64,000 bases of DNA from Lachnospiraceae bacterium (GTDB taxonomy: Bacteria; Bacillota; Clostridia; Lachnospirales; Lachnospiraceae), in contig JAFTPP010000016.1 of the NCBI GenBank assembly GCA_017463255.1, positions 62,001 to 126,000 of the forward strand, read 5' to 3'. Shown piece by piece: positions 42,690-51,503 of this stretch (position 1 is its first letter; each line of letters starts with the position of its first letter). Made by a program: the position numbers and the translations under genes. Below the pieces are notes generated by a model, which searched no databases, had not been told where the DNA came from, and saw only the letters and a program-made list of their open reading frames with translations.

Positions 42690-42975
42690 TGAAGTTCAAT
42701 CGATTTCTATTTCTATATCAATACGCTTTCACTTATTTCAAAAAGTCTTCTACAGGAATAGAAATCGACTGAAAGCAGAACTTGCAATAAGATGGTGCCG
42801 ATGTAGTTGTAACGCTGCGGGGTCTGAGAAAAGAAAAAATGCGAAAAGACCCCAGAAAGTAGCATTTTGAACAGATTTTTATTGCTAATATTGAAAGATT
42901 GGGGTACTAGTGATAAGAAAGTTCAATAAGACCCCGCAAAATGAAAAAACTGGGGTCTGGTTCTAAGATATATAG
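42690..42975. other. Structured intergenic region after flagellin
   Basis: No gene is visible between 42678 and 43067. TCGATTTCTATT (42700-42711) matches AATAGAAATCGA (42757-42768), and GCTTTCA matches TGAAAGC nearby. Further on, GCGGGGTCT (42817), AGACCCC (42847), AAGACCCCGC (42928) and TGGGGTCTGG (42951) alternate in orientation, so several competing hairpins can form. It may be an untranslated RNA or leader of the gene at 43068. Confidence 0.45.
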
Positions 42976-43067
42976 GAGTGATACCCTGTAGACTATCGGG
43001 CGGGGCATATTTAAGAGATTTTCGTTAGACTGCGTGAGAACATAAACAATCATGAGGAGACTGAATT

Positions 43068-43460
43068 ATGTCGGATATAAGAAATGAAGGAATAGAAGAA
43101 GTATACGAGAAGCAAAACATATCAGAACTTGATGAGGGACAAAAATTTGTTGCTCTTTTGTATCTGCTAAAAAGATATGCAGAGCTTGGAATGAGTGATG
43201 CGGAAGGTGCCATGAAGGAACTTCTTCCGGAACTTACAAGTCTTTTGATGGAATTGTTCCCGGCGATTATTAAGGATTATGAACAGCCTTATATGGAACC
43301 ATATAAAGATGATATTAATTATTGGGTAAACCAGATTAAGAGAATTATGGAAGTGGTAGATTCCAAAGACGTATTTGCACAGATAGATGTTTTATATTGT
43401 GAAACTTATCACAGTTTATTAGAGTATCAAAAAATAGTAGCGAGTGCAGTAAATCAGTAA
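43068..43460 (+). CDS. Hypothetical protein upstream of Maf
   Basis: I do not recognise this 130-residue soluble, acidic, helical protein (GQKFVALLYLLKRYAELGMS, DVLYCETYHSLLEYQKIVAS). The start follows CATGAGGAG. It sits between flagellin and the Maf-type glycosyltransferase gene, 23 bases before the latter, and is probably its co-transcribed partner. A role in flagellin modification is inferred from this position. Confidence 0.65.
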   Translation: MSDIRNEGIEEVYEKQNISELDEGQKFVALLYLLKRYAELGMSDAEGAMKELLPELTSLLMELFPAIIKDYEQPYMEPYKDDINYWVNQIKRIMEVVDSKDVFAQIDVLYCETYHSLLEYQKIVASAVNQ

Positions 43461-43483
43461 GAAATCCAAGTGAGGAACAATTT

Positions 43484-45394
43484 ATGAATGATATGTGGAA
43501 TAAAAACATAGAAGCTTTATCTGTTACCCATCCTGCGTTGGCGGAAAAATTATCAGATTATGTAGGTAAAGTTGAAAAAGGAATGGAAACCTTACCTGAT
43601 GAAGGGTTTGAGTGCGGCACTTCTATTGTGGCAGACCGAAAGATTCTCTTTGCAGTAAAAGATGGAGCGACATTTCAGCTAGATACCCTGTATGACCAGG
43701 CACATTTGATGGAGATGTGGTATTCAAATACAGTACAAACGACTTATCAGTTGAAGTGTATTTTCTTCGGTTTAGGGAATGGTATGTATGTGCGGAAACT
43801 TTTTGAAACCGGGGAAACTACTTTGAAAGCACTTGTGTATGAACCCGGTTTAACTGTTTTCTTAGAAACGATGCAGGAATTTGATTTGACTGATATTTTG
43901 TCTGATAAGAGATTGCAACTGATTGTAGAAGGGTTTGCTGAAGAACCGATTAATGAGTATTTATATCGCTTTATTTCTTATCATGACATTAAGCATTCCA
44001 TTTACCAGGCATATCCTAATTATTCTAATCTGATGAGGGATAAAGTTAAGGAATTTGATGAACGAATTCAGCTGTTGCTGATGGGAGTCCGTGCCACAAG
44101 AGATGTGCTTGGAAGGTATGGACGCAAACAGACCATCAATTCTATTGTAAATACGGAGTATTTTGTAAATGGGAAATCTCTTTATGATTTTCAGAGCAAA
44201 TGCCCTAAGGATATACCGGTGTTTATAGTGGCTTCAGGACCTTCTCTTGATAAAAACGGTGCTTTGTTGGATGAGGCAAAGAATAAAGCGCTTGTGATTG
44301 CGGCGGATTCGGCAGTATCGGCACTTCTTAAAAAGGGCGTGGTTCCGGATTTGTTTGTAACAACAGATGCAGTAAAATCGCCTAAACATATGGATAATGA
44401 GCGTGCAGCAAAAATACCTTTTGTTGCAGAACTTGAAAGTAATGACATGTTACTTAAAAACATGTCATCGAATGGGTTCTTTATTAATGATTTAAATCCA
44501 TATGTATATCGTTTCCTAAGAAGTAAGAATATTGTGTTACCGGTATTTTCTACGGGTGGCTCGGTTGCCAATACTGCATGCGCTATTGCTATAGCAATGG
44601 GATTTAAGAATATCGTATTGGTTGGACAGGACCTTGCTTATACCAATAATAAGACGCATGCATCGGATACGGTACGTGGACAAATGCAACTTTCGGTGGA
44701 AGATGATAATCTGTATGAAATTGAAGGTTATTATGGAGATAAAGTGATAACTTCTTCTGAATTTCAGCTGTATCGTGACTGGTTCGAGGAACAGATTGAA
44801 AATCATCCTGAAGTAAGCTTTTATAATGCCACAGAAGGTGGCGCCATGATACATGGTGCTATTAATATTTCACTCAAGGACGCCATAAAACAGTTTTGCT
44901 TGAATGAAGTGGATATGGATGGTATTTTTGCTGGTACAAAAGATTTGCTGGATGATTCTATAAAAGAAGAATATAGAACATATATCAGAGAACTTCCTGA
45001 TAAACTGGAAGTACAAAAACGTCATATTCAAGGAGCAATCCGTGATTATGACAAGATGATAGAGCTTGCCCATAAAGGAAAATTTAGCGGTTCACAGATG
45101 ACTAAACTTTTGGAAAGCACATCTAAAGTGGCAGAAAATTTGGAAAAAGTACCTGAAATGTACTATGTTATGTGTCTTATGCAAAAAGAGTTGCAAGAGA
45201 TTACCGAAGATGTTTATGAGACGGAACAGAGTGTAACAAAAGAGATTATTTCTGCAGCAAATAAAGGAAAAGAATATTTGGATATTGTGCTGAAAGGAGT
45301 AAATGTTTTACTCGGAAAGATTGAGGATAGATGGGAATCTGTTGAGTTTATGCTTATGAGAAGTAAGGAATTGTATGACGAACAGCATAAATGA
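43484..45394 (+). CDS. Motility accessory factor (Maf-type glycosyltransferase, DUF115)
   Basis: The 636-residue protein matches Maf proteins, which attach nonulosonic acids such as pseudaminic or legionaminic acid to flagellin serine/threonine. Its central DUF115 domain contains DIPVFIVASGPSLDKNGALL, ADSAVSALLKKGVVPDLFVT and FVAELESND. Its C-terminal part is helical (about 490-636). Its place directly after flagellin, plus the NeuB-type gene at the end of the window, fits glycosylation of flagellin with such sugars. The start follows AGTGAGGAAC. Confidence 0.9.
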   Translation: MNDMWNKNIEALSVTHPALAEKLSDYVGKVEKGMETLPDEGFECGTSIVADRKILFAVKDGATFQLDTLYDQAHLMEMWYSNTVQTTYQLKCIFFGLGNGMYVRKLFETGETTLKALVYEPGLTVFLETMQEFDLTDILSDKRLQLIVEGFAEEPINEYLYRFISYHDIKHSIYQAYPNYSNLMRDKVKEFDERIQLLLMGVRATRDVLGRYGRKQTINSIVNTEYFVNGKSLYDFQSKCPKDIPVFIVASGPSLDKNGALLDEAKNKALVIAADSAVSALLKKGVVPDLFVTTDAVKSPKHMDNERAAKIPFVAELESNDMLLKNMSSNGFFINDLNPYVYRFLRSKNIVLPVFSTGGSVANTACAIAIAMGFKNIVLVGQDLAYTNNKTHASDTVRGQMQLSVEDDNLYEIEGYYGDKVITSSEFQLYRDWFEEQIENHPEVSFYNATEGGAMIHGAINISLKDAIKQFCLNEVDMDGIFAGTKDLLDDSIKEEYRTYIRELPDKLEVQKRHIQGAIRDYDKMIELAHKGKFSGSQMTKLLESTSKVAENLEKVPEMYYVMCLMQKELQEITEDVYETEQSVTKEIISAANKGKEYLDIVLKGVNVLLGKIEDRWESVEFMLMRSKELYDEQHK

Positions 45395-45436
45395 TGATTG
45401 GGTGGTTATTGATTGAATAGAAGGGAGTATTCCGGT

Positions 45437-46651
45437 GTGAAAAAGGTAAAAGAATTATTGCTACTACCTGTATATTGGTTGTCCTTTCTGATGCCAAGGG
45501 ATAAAAAACTCTGGGTTGTAGGCAGTACTTTTGGAAACAGATGGGCCGATAACGGAAGATATTTCTTTTTATATCTTGCGCAACATCAAAAGGACAATGT
45601 GACAGCCGTATGGATTACCAGAAAAAAAGAAATAGCCGCTTTTTTGACGGCGCAGGGGTATAAGGCATACTATGTCCGGTCTCTGAAAGGGATTTGGACC
45701 TGCCTTAGGGCAAAGGTATATGTGTATGACAACTATACCAAGGATATTTGTTTTTTTACTTCCGGAGGAGCGATACATATTAACTTGTGGCATGGGTCCG
45801 GAAACAAAAAGACGAATTACGATAATAAATTTGATTATCTAAGACATCCCAGAAGCAGATGGGAGGCAATTAAAAACTACCCCATTAGCATGACTAATGA
45901 AAAACCGGTGGATTATGTGATTGCGACTTCGCCCATGATGCAGAAGATCTTTATGAGCGCATTCCGCTTGGAAGAAAGTCATGTCATTATCAATGGATAT
46001 CCGAGAAATGATGTGTTGTTTGAAAAGACGTCCAATTCTTATGAAATCGCAAATGTAAATACAGAAACAGAACAGAGTGTGCTTAATAGAATGCAGGCAG
46101 TAAAGCGGGAAGGAAATAAGGTTCTTGTTTATATGCCCACATTCAGGGCTTCGGAAACCAAGTTCTTTGACGTTATGGATTTGGTAGCTTTTAATGAGTT
46201 TTTAAGAAAAGAAAAATTATTCTTTTTTACCAAGTTGCATCCAAAGTCCAAGGTAAAAGCAAAATTCGAAGAAATTCAGTACAGCAATATTATTAACATT
46301 AATTCAGACGTGGACCCGTATACGTTTTTAAAAGAAGTAGATGTACTGGTAACGGATTATTCATCCATTTATTCGGATTATCTTTTACTTGACAGACCGT
46401 CCGTATTGTTTCCCTTTGACTTTGAAGAGTATTCCAAAGACACCAGGGAGTGTTATTTTTCCTATGAGGAATATATGCCGGAAATCAAGGTATATACCAT
46501 GGATGAATTGATGACGGCCATTATGGCGGTACTAAAAGAGGACACAGGTGCCAGGGGAAGACATGAATTGCGGGATAAGATTTTTGAAACCCCGGATGGT
46601 AATTCTTGTGAAAGATTGTTTGGAAGGATAAAAGAGATTGGCAGAATATAG
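45437..46651 (+). CDS. CDP-glycerol glycerophosphotransferase-like (TagB/TagF family)
   Basis: The 404-residue protein has the family motifs [30 protein letters not shown] and [20 protein letters not shown]. Such enzymes transfer polyol phosphates from CDP-linked donors in teichoic acid or capsular polymer synthesis. With the cytidylyltransferase and SDR genes downstream, the cluster may add a polyol-phosphate to a glycan. GTG 45437 is used because AGGGAG precedes it at 9 bases; TTG 45413 is an alternative. Confidence 0.85.
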   Translation: MKKVKELLLLPVYWLSFLMPRDKKLWVVGSTFGNRWADNGRYFFLYLAQHQKDNVTAVWITRKKEIAAFLTAQGYKAYYVRSLKGIWTCLRAKVYVYDNYTKDICFFTSGGAIHINLWHGSGNKKTNYDNKFDYLRHPRSRWEAIKNYPISMTNEKPVDYVIATSPMMQKIFMSAFRLEESHVIINGYPRNDVLFEKTSNSYEIANVNTETEQSVLNRMQAVKREGNKVLVYMPTFRASETKFFDVMDLVAFNEFLRKEKLFFFTKLHPKSKVKAKFEEIQYSNIININSDVDPYTFLKEVDVLVTDYSSIYSDYLLLDRPSVLFPFDFEEYSKDTRECYFSYEEYMPEIKVYTMDELMTAIMAVLKEDTGARGRHELRDKIFETPDGNSCERLFGRIKEIGRI

Positions 46652-46663
46652 GAGGATAAAAAC

Positions 46664-47374
46664 ATGAACATAGCAATGCTTATCGCTGGCGGAAGCGGAC
46701 AGAGAATGAGACAGGATATACCAAAGCAGTTTATTAATGTCTACGACAGACCGGTCATTATCTATACTTTACAGGCATTTCAGAATCATCCTAATATCGA
46801 TGCCATTGCTGTGGTGTGCCTGGAAGGTTGGGAAGAAATATTAAAAGCATATGCCAAACAGTTTGGAATTGATAAGTTAAAATGGATTTTCCCGGGCGGG
46901 GAGAGCGGACAGGAATCCTTAAAGAACGGAATCATGGGATTAAATGCGGTATGTGAACCGGATGATCTTGTTTTAATTCATGATGCAATCAGACCTATGG
47001 TATCTCAGGAAATTATTTCAGAGAACATCAGTTGTTGTAAAAAGAATGGTTCGGCAATTACAGTAATCCCTTGTGCAGAAGCGATGTTATTAACGGATGA
47101 TAGAAGCAGTGCTACAGAGATGATTCACAGAGATAAACTTGCAAGAACCCAGACACCTCAGGCATTTCCATTAAAAAAACTGGTATGGGCCCATGAAGAG
47201 GCAGCTAAAAGAGGAATCAGCAATTCTATTGCAACCTGTACTTTAATGATTGAACTTGGAGAAAAGATTTACTTTTCAACAGGCTCTGAAAAGAACCTTA
47301 AATTGACAACGACAGATGATATTGAGATATTTAAGGCGCTGCTTAATTCCAAAAAAGATGAGTGGCTGAAGTAA
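46664..47374 (+). CDS. IspD/TarI-family cytidylyltransferase
   Basis: The 236-residue protein has LIAGGSGQRMRQDIPKQFIN at the N-terminus, the CTP-binding loop, and LVLIHDAIRPMVS with TQTPQAFPLKKL, all found in IspD and in polyol-phosphate cytidylyltransferases such as TarI. Next to a glycerophosphotransferase-like gene and an SDR gene, TarI-type (ribitol- or related polyol-phosphate) activity is more likely than the isoprenoid enzyme. GGAGGATAAAAAC precedes the ATG. It makes the activated donor for the upstream transferase. Confidence 0.85.
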   Translation: MNIAMLIAGGSGQRMRQDIPKQFINVYDRPVIIYTLQAFQNHPNIDAIAVVCLEGWEEILKAYAKQFGIDKLKWIFPGGESGQESLKNGIMGLNAVCEPDDLVLIHDAIRPMVSQEIISENISCCKKNGSAITVIPCAEAMLLTDDRSSATEMIHRDKLARTQTPQAFPLKKLVWAHEEAAKRGISNSIATCTLMIELGEKIYFSTGSEKNLKLTTTDDIEIFKALLNSKKDEWLK

Positions 47375-47405
47375 TGAATTTGCATTATAATTTAGGAGAA
47401 AAACA

Positions 47406-48476
47406 ATGAACAGATTAGAATCTGCAGCATACATAGAAGATTTGAAATCCATATGTGAAGAAAAAATTCCATATAAAAAGCTTGATGGTTGCAGAATTCT
47501 TGTAACCGGAGCGACGGGGCTTATCGGAAGCTGCATTGTAGATGCTTTTATGTATCTAAAAAATCACTACGGAATTGCTTTGAAAGTGGATATTCTTTGC
47601 AGGAGTAAGAATCGTGCAGAAGAATTGTTCCGGGAATACGGTGATGATGAGGATTTTGGCATTGTTGAGGGAGATTTGACCCGATATTTTATTTTGGACA
47701 AGGAATATGAATATATGATTCATGGCGCCGGAAACAATCATCCGGTAGCCTTTTCTAAAGAACCGGTAGAGACCATGAAGACGGCACTTATGGGAACCAT
47801 GGGCTTGCTAGACAGTATTGTACAACAGAAGTCTTCAAGTGGTAAAGAACCCAAGTTTCTCTTACTTAGCACCGGAGAAGTATATGGTAACAATACAGAA
47901 AGCGGCGAAAACGGGAGTTTAGAGACAGATATCGGAATCGTAGACCAGACGGCACCACGTTCCTGCTATCCGGAAGCGAAAAGAGCTGCGGAAACTTTAT
48001 GTGTGTCTTATGCAAATGAATATGGAATCAGGACGAATATAGCAAGATTAAGCTACATTTACGGAGCTACTTTTCAGGAAAGCAGCACTAAGGCCGATGT
48101 ACAATTTTTACAAAAGGCCATTCAGGGTGAAGATATTGTAATGAAGAGTGCGGGAAGCCAGTTAAGGTCTTACTGCTACTTGTCAGATGCGGTACGGGGA
48201 ATTATGCATATTTTACTGAACGGAACGGATGGTGAGGTATATAACGTTGCCAATAAAAACAGCAATGTTACCATACGTGAATTTGCCCAAACCCTTGCCA
48301 ATCTTGCAGGGGTAAAGGTGGTTTTTGAAAACCCTGATGATGTGGAACAAAAAGGTTATTCGAAATTGGGAAAAGAATTATTAGACCCATCTAAGTTAGA
48401 AACTTTGGGGTATTGTTCCAAAGTGGATTTAAAGGAAGGGCTACGAAAAATCGTATCCATCAGACAAGAACGATAA
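47406..48476 (+). CDS. NAD-dependent epimerase/dehydratase (SDR)
   Basis: The 356-residue extended SDR has the cofactor motif VTGATGLIGSCI, the serine in LLSTGEVYGN, and the YPEAK catalytic pair. Substrate is probably a nucleotide sugar or a CDP-linked intermediate. It follows the cytidylyltransferase by 31 bases (TTAGGAGAAAAAC as ribosome site) and precedes a glycosyltransferase, so it belongs to the same glycan pathway. Confidence 0.87.
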   Translation: MNRLESAAYIEDLKSICEEKIPYKKLDGCRILVTGATGLIGSCIVDAFMYLKNHYGIALKVDILCRSKNRAEELFREYGDDEDFGIVEGDLTRYFILDKEYEYMIHGAGNNHPVAFSKEPVETMKTALMGTMGLLDSIVQQKSSSGKEPKFLLLSTGEVYGNNTESGENGSLETDIGIVDQTAPRSCYPEAKRAAETLCVSYANEYGIRTNIARLSYIYGATFQESSTKADVQFLQKAIQGEDIVMKSAGSQLRSYCYLSDAVRGIMHILLNGTDGEVYNVANKNSNVTIREFAQTLANLAGVKVVFENPDDVEQKGYSKLGKELLDPSKLETLGYCSKVDLKEGLRKIVSIRQER

Positions 48477-48520
48477 ATACAACAAGATATTAGCAATAAA
48501 AGGTAATGGAGGGGCAGTCT

Positions 48521-49882
48521 ATGAAAGATATCGGAATTGTGATTTGCAATTTTAACAAAAAAGAATACATCTTAAACTGCGTGCAATCGGTACTGAATGC
48601 TAAGGGCGATAATTATGATGTTTTTGTAGTGGATAATGCCTCTACGGATGGTTCGGCTGAAGCGTTAGCAGAGCAGTTTGGCCATAAGATTACTTTACTG
48701 GTGAATGAAGAGAACTTAGGCGGTGCCGGTGGCTTTGATACGGGCTTAGAAGAAGTGCTTAAGAGAGATTATAAATACTACATGCTAATGGACAATGATA
48801 TTTTAGTGGATGAAAATGCTATTGTGTCGTTATATGATTTCTTGGAAGATGAGAAACATAAAGATGTAGGAATGGTAGGCTCAAAGGTATATTTTATGGA
48901 CGAGCCGGATGTGATATGGGGTTATGGCGGTAAAATTGATTTTAAGGACTATGTCCAAAAAGACCAATTTAAAAACATGAAAGACAGTGATGCGATTCCC
49001 GAAACTTTTTATTGTGATTACGTGGCAGCGTGTTCCCTCATGGTGCGTGCTGACGTGGTAAAGAAGGTTGGTATTATGCCAAAAGAGAATTTTATCTATT
49101 GGGATGATATGGAGTGGGGATACCGTTTTAATGAAGCCGGATACAAGGTTTGCGTTTATGGTAAATCAAAGATTTGGCATAAAGCGGGGGGCAGAAATGC
49201 CGGAAATACATTTATTCATTACTATATGTGGCGTAACAGAATACGCTTTTTCTTAAAAGTGTTAAAGCCGGAACAAAGAGAACATTTTGCGGATACTATT
49301 TTGACAGAAATGTTTCGAATGATTTACAGTGTCAATCTAAAGGGCGAAAACAATATTATTAAGACCCTGATGTATGCATTTGATGATGCAGTTCATGGTG
49401 TGACAGGAAAGGCAAAAGAAGGACGTATCCTGAATAGACCTCAAGTTCCAAACCGTGTGGAAATGGCTTGTGCCGGTAAAAAAAGCATGCTGATACGTTA
49501 TAACGGACACATGGAAGGACTGGGAAATGTTATTCAGAATATCCGTAAATTTGCACCGGATATGAAGATTGGAGTTTCCTGTGACAGGTGTCCGGAAACT
49601 GCAACGTTACTTATGGAGCAGTATCCTAATTGTGAGGTTATCACAGAATATAAGCCGGAACATTATGACGGACATCTTATCATGTGTGACCATATTTTTA
49701 AACTTGCAGCCACAGACGCAACAGATTCGTATATCGACCCGTGGTGTAATGTGATTTACAGTGAAGATGACTTTGTGTATGCAAAGAGCTTTGCCCAGAC
49801 AAGAGATTTATTTGTTATGTGCAAAAAAATATTATTACTTGATAATGCAGTAATAATTAAACATCCTTTTGACAGAGAATAA
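48521..49882 (+). CDS. Family 2 glycosyltransferase
   Basis: The 453-residue protein has a GT-A fold like rhamnosyl/galactofuranosyl transferases: IGIVICNFNKKEYILNCVQS, VDNASTDGSAEALAEQ, NEENLGGAGGFDTGL, and LMDNDIL (the D-x-D metal site) with YWDDMEWGYRFNEAGY. The last 150 residues form a separate domain (KKSMLIRYNGHMEGLGNVIQ). ATG 48521 is chosen after GGAGGGG. After the stop, a different frame continues for 25 codons to 49958 (NRTEDMLRAMRDKEY...), joined by a single extra base at about 49880, so the C-terminus may be frameshifted. Confidence 0.85.
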   Translation: MKDIGIVICNFNKKEYILNCVQSVLNAKGDNYDVFVVDNASTDGSAEALAEQFGHKITLLVNEENLGGAGGFDTGLEEVLKRDYKYYMLMDNDILVDENAIVSLYDFLEDEKHKDVGMVGSKVYFMDEPDVIWGYGGKIDFKDYVQKDQFKNMKDSDAIPETFYCDYVAACSLMVRADVVKKVGIMPKENFIYWDDMEWGYRFNEAGYKVCVYGKSKIWHKAGGRNAGNTFIHYYMWRNRIRFFLKVLKPEQREHFADTILTEMFRMIYSVNLKGENNIIKTLMYAFDDAVHGVTGKAKEGRILNRPQVPNRVEMACAGKKSMLIRYNGHMEGLGNVIQNIRKFAPDMKIGVSCDRCPETATLLMEQYPNCEVITEYKPEHYDGHLIMCDHIFKLAATDATDSYIDPWCNVIYSEDDFVYAKSFAQTRDLFVMCKKILLLDNAVIIKHPFDRE

Positions 49883-49994
49883 TAGAACAGAAGATATGTT
49901 ACGGGCGATGCGTGACAAGGAATATCGTAAACAATTATATGCGGAGTTTGAGTTATAAGTGAGTTTCATCATTGACCTTAAAAGTGCAATACTA

Positions 49995-50054
49995 TTAAGG
50001 GAATTACCCCTTAACTTATTGACTTTTCCCTTATTTTTCGCTATAATTTAAGGG
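49995..50054 (+). promoter_or_regulatory. fic promoter with TTAAGGG operators
   Basis: TTGACT (50019-50024) and TATAAT (50042-50047) have a 17-base spacer. TTAAGGG (49995-50001) and CCCTTAA (50008-50014) form an inverted repeat upstream of the -35; CCCTTA (50028-50033) lies in the spacer and TTAAGGG (50048-50054) just after the -10. Such a repeated operator around a promoter suggests tight autorepression. Confidence 0.75.
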
Positions 50055-50074
50055 AATAACTTAGGGGTGAGACT

Positions 50075-51121
50075 ATGAGAACATTTAATTATTCTGAAAT
50101 TAAGAATCAAAAGTGGGATTCAGGTATCCTTGGTCTGGTTGCAGCAATATATAAAGAAGCCGGAAAACAGGAAATGTATCTGAAGCAGAGACCGGAAGAA
50201 CTTGAGAAACTTGTTGAGATTGCAAAAATTCAAAGTACCGAAGCATCCAACGCTATTGAAGGCATTGTAACAACAAGTACCCGTATCAAGCAGTTGGTAG
50301 AAGAAAAAACAACACCAAAAAACCGTGATGAACAGGAAATTGCAGGTTACCGTGATGTATTAAACATCATTCACGAAAGTTTTGATGCAATTCCGATTTC
50401 ACAGAATTATATCTTGCAGCTTCATAAAATTCTGTATAGCCATATGAATAATCCTATGGCAGGCAGAACGAAAAGTGTACAGAACTATATCAGTGCTACT
50501 TCCCCGGATGGCCATGTGGAAACTTTATTTACGCCCCTTGCTCCTTACGAAACACCGGAAGCATTGGACAGAATCTGTGAGGAATATAATCGTGTTATCG
50601 GTAATATGGAAGTTGAACCGCTGATTGCGATTCCGGTATTTATCCATGATTTTCTATGTATTCATCCTTTTAATGATGGTAATGGCAGAATGAGTCGATT
50701 GCTTACAACATTATTGCTATATCGAAACGGCTTTTATGTTGGAAAGTATATTTCCCTTGAAGCCAAAATTGCCCAAAATAAAGATCTCTATTATGACGCA
50801 CTCGGTCAGGCACAAAACGGATGGCATGAAGGTAAGGAGGATGCAGTTCCGTTTATTAAATATCTGCTTGGAACTGTTCTTGCAGCCTACAAAGATTTTG
50901 AAGACCGCTTTGCATTGATAGAAACAAAGCTGCCTGCTTTGGAAACAGTAAGACGTGCCACAATGAATAAAATAGGTCGTTTTACCAAGCAGGACATTCG
51001 TGAGCTTTGTCCGTCTCTCAGTATAAGTTCTATCGAAGGTGGCCTTCGTAAATTGGTTGCATCGGGTGAACTGAAGCGAGAGGGTTCAGGGAAGAACATC
51101 TGCTATTACAGATTGAAGTGA
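50075..51121 (+). CDS. fic: Fic-family AMP-transferase with inhibitory motif and HTH tail
   Basis: This 348-residue protein has the Fic motif HPFNDGNGRMSR (H-P-F-x-D-x-N-G-x-x-R) in its central domain and the N-terminal inhibition helix SNAIEG (S/T-x3-E-G) near residue 50, which keeps the enzyme off by blocking ATP binding. The C-terminal 70 residues (FTKQDIRELCPSLSISSIEG) look like a winged helix. Fic proteins usually AMPylate a target. The gene has its own promoter with operator repeats and does not share the glycan operon. It may be a self-regulated toxin-like or signalling gene. Confidence 0.88.
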   Translation: MRTFNYSEIKNQKWDSGILGLVAAIYKEAGKQEMYLKQRPEELEKLVEIAKIQSTEASNAIEGIVTTSTRIKQLVEEKTTPKNRDEQEIAGYRDVLNIIHESFDAIPISQNYILQLHKILYSHMNNPMAGRTKSVQNYISATSPDGHVETLFTPLAPYETPEALDRICEEYNRVIGNMEVEPLIAIPVFIHDFLCIHPFNDGNGRMSRLLTTLLLYRNGFYVGKYISLEAKIAQNKDLYYDALGQAQNGWHEGKEDAVPFIKYLLGTVLAAYKDFEDRFALIETKLPALETVRRATMNKIGRFTKQDIRELCPSLSISSIEGGLRKLVASGELKREGSGKNICYYRLK

Positions 51122-51205
51122 TTCCCTCAAGTAAATACTCGTTCCCTTAAAAACAATAGATGATTACGGGATGGAAAAGATATTGCGAAATTAACTAAAT
51201 AACGT

Positions 51206-51232
51206 TAACAAATCCTCTGATATGTCCGATAT
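51206..51232 (+). promoter_or_regulatory. Sigma-D promoter before the second glycosylation operon
   Basis: TAAC (51206-51209) and CCGATAT (51226-51232) have 16 bases between them. It lies 56 bases before a 13-codon ORF and 272 bases before the glycosyltransferase gene at 51504, linking the operon to flagellar expression. Confidence 0.7.
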
Positions 51233-51287
51233 ATAGGTATCGGGTAAAATAAGGATGTTTCCAATTTAGAATCACGGAGGATTACGA

Positions 51288-51329
51288 ATGGATAATGAAG
51301 ACAATCAAGGCAAACAAGATGAATGGTAG
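51288..51329 (+). CDS. 13-residue leader ORF overlapping a terminator
   Basis: ATG 51288 lies 7 bases after CACGGAGG, a strong ribosome site, and the frame encodes MDNEDNQGKQDEW then stops at 51327-51329. The ORF body forms the left arm of the terminator hairpin at 51298-51346, so translating ribosomes would affect the hairpin. Two ANGGA motifs (AAGGA at 51251, ACGGA at 51274) lie in the leader, raising the possibility of CsrA binding. Confidence 0.55.
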   Translation: MDNEDNQGKQDEW

Positions 51330-51346
51330 GCTTTGGTTGTCTTTTT
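51298..51346 (+). terminator. Rho-independent terminator in the sigma-D leader
   Basis: AAGACAATCAAGGC (51298-51311) pairs with GGCTTTGGTTGTCTT (51329-51343), including two G-T pairs, and TTTTT follows. It would end a short sigma-D transcript of about 110 nucleotides or act as an attenuator for the operon. Confidence 0.75.
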
Positions 51347-51411
51347 GTTTATACATTGTGATAGTACGTTGGTGTAGGCTTGACTACTTCATTTGAAAGG
51401 ACAATACATAA

Positions 51412-51483
51412 ATGGCATATCATATTTATTTGCGACATCAATCTGATTATTTCTACGATACGGTTATGTTTGCATATGTTTAG
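51412..51483 (+). CDS. Possible 23-residue peptide
   Basis: ATG 51412 follows GAAAGGA at 9-10 bases. The frame encodes 23 residues rich in tyrosine and histidine (MAYHIYLRHQSDYFYDTVMF...) and stops 20 bases before the glycosyltransferase start. It is the only other ORF in this leader. It may be a small protein or noise. Confidence 0.35.
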   Translation: MAYHIYLRHQSDYFYDTVMFAYV

Positions 51484-51503
51484 AAAAGAAAGAGGGTGCG
51501 GGT

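Noticed and set aside
45541-45556. CCGATAA box inside the glycerophosphotransferase gene
   Set aside because: It lies in coding sequence, with no -35 at correct spacing and no gene start close downstream.
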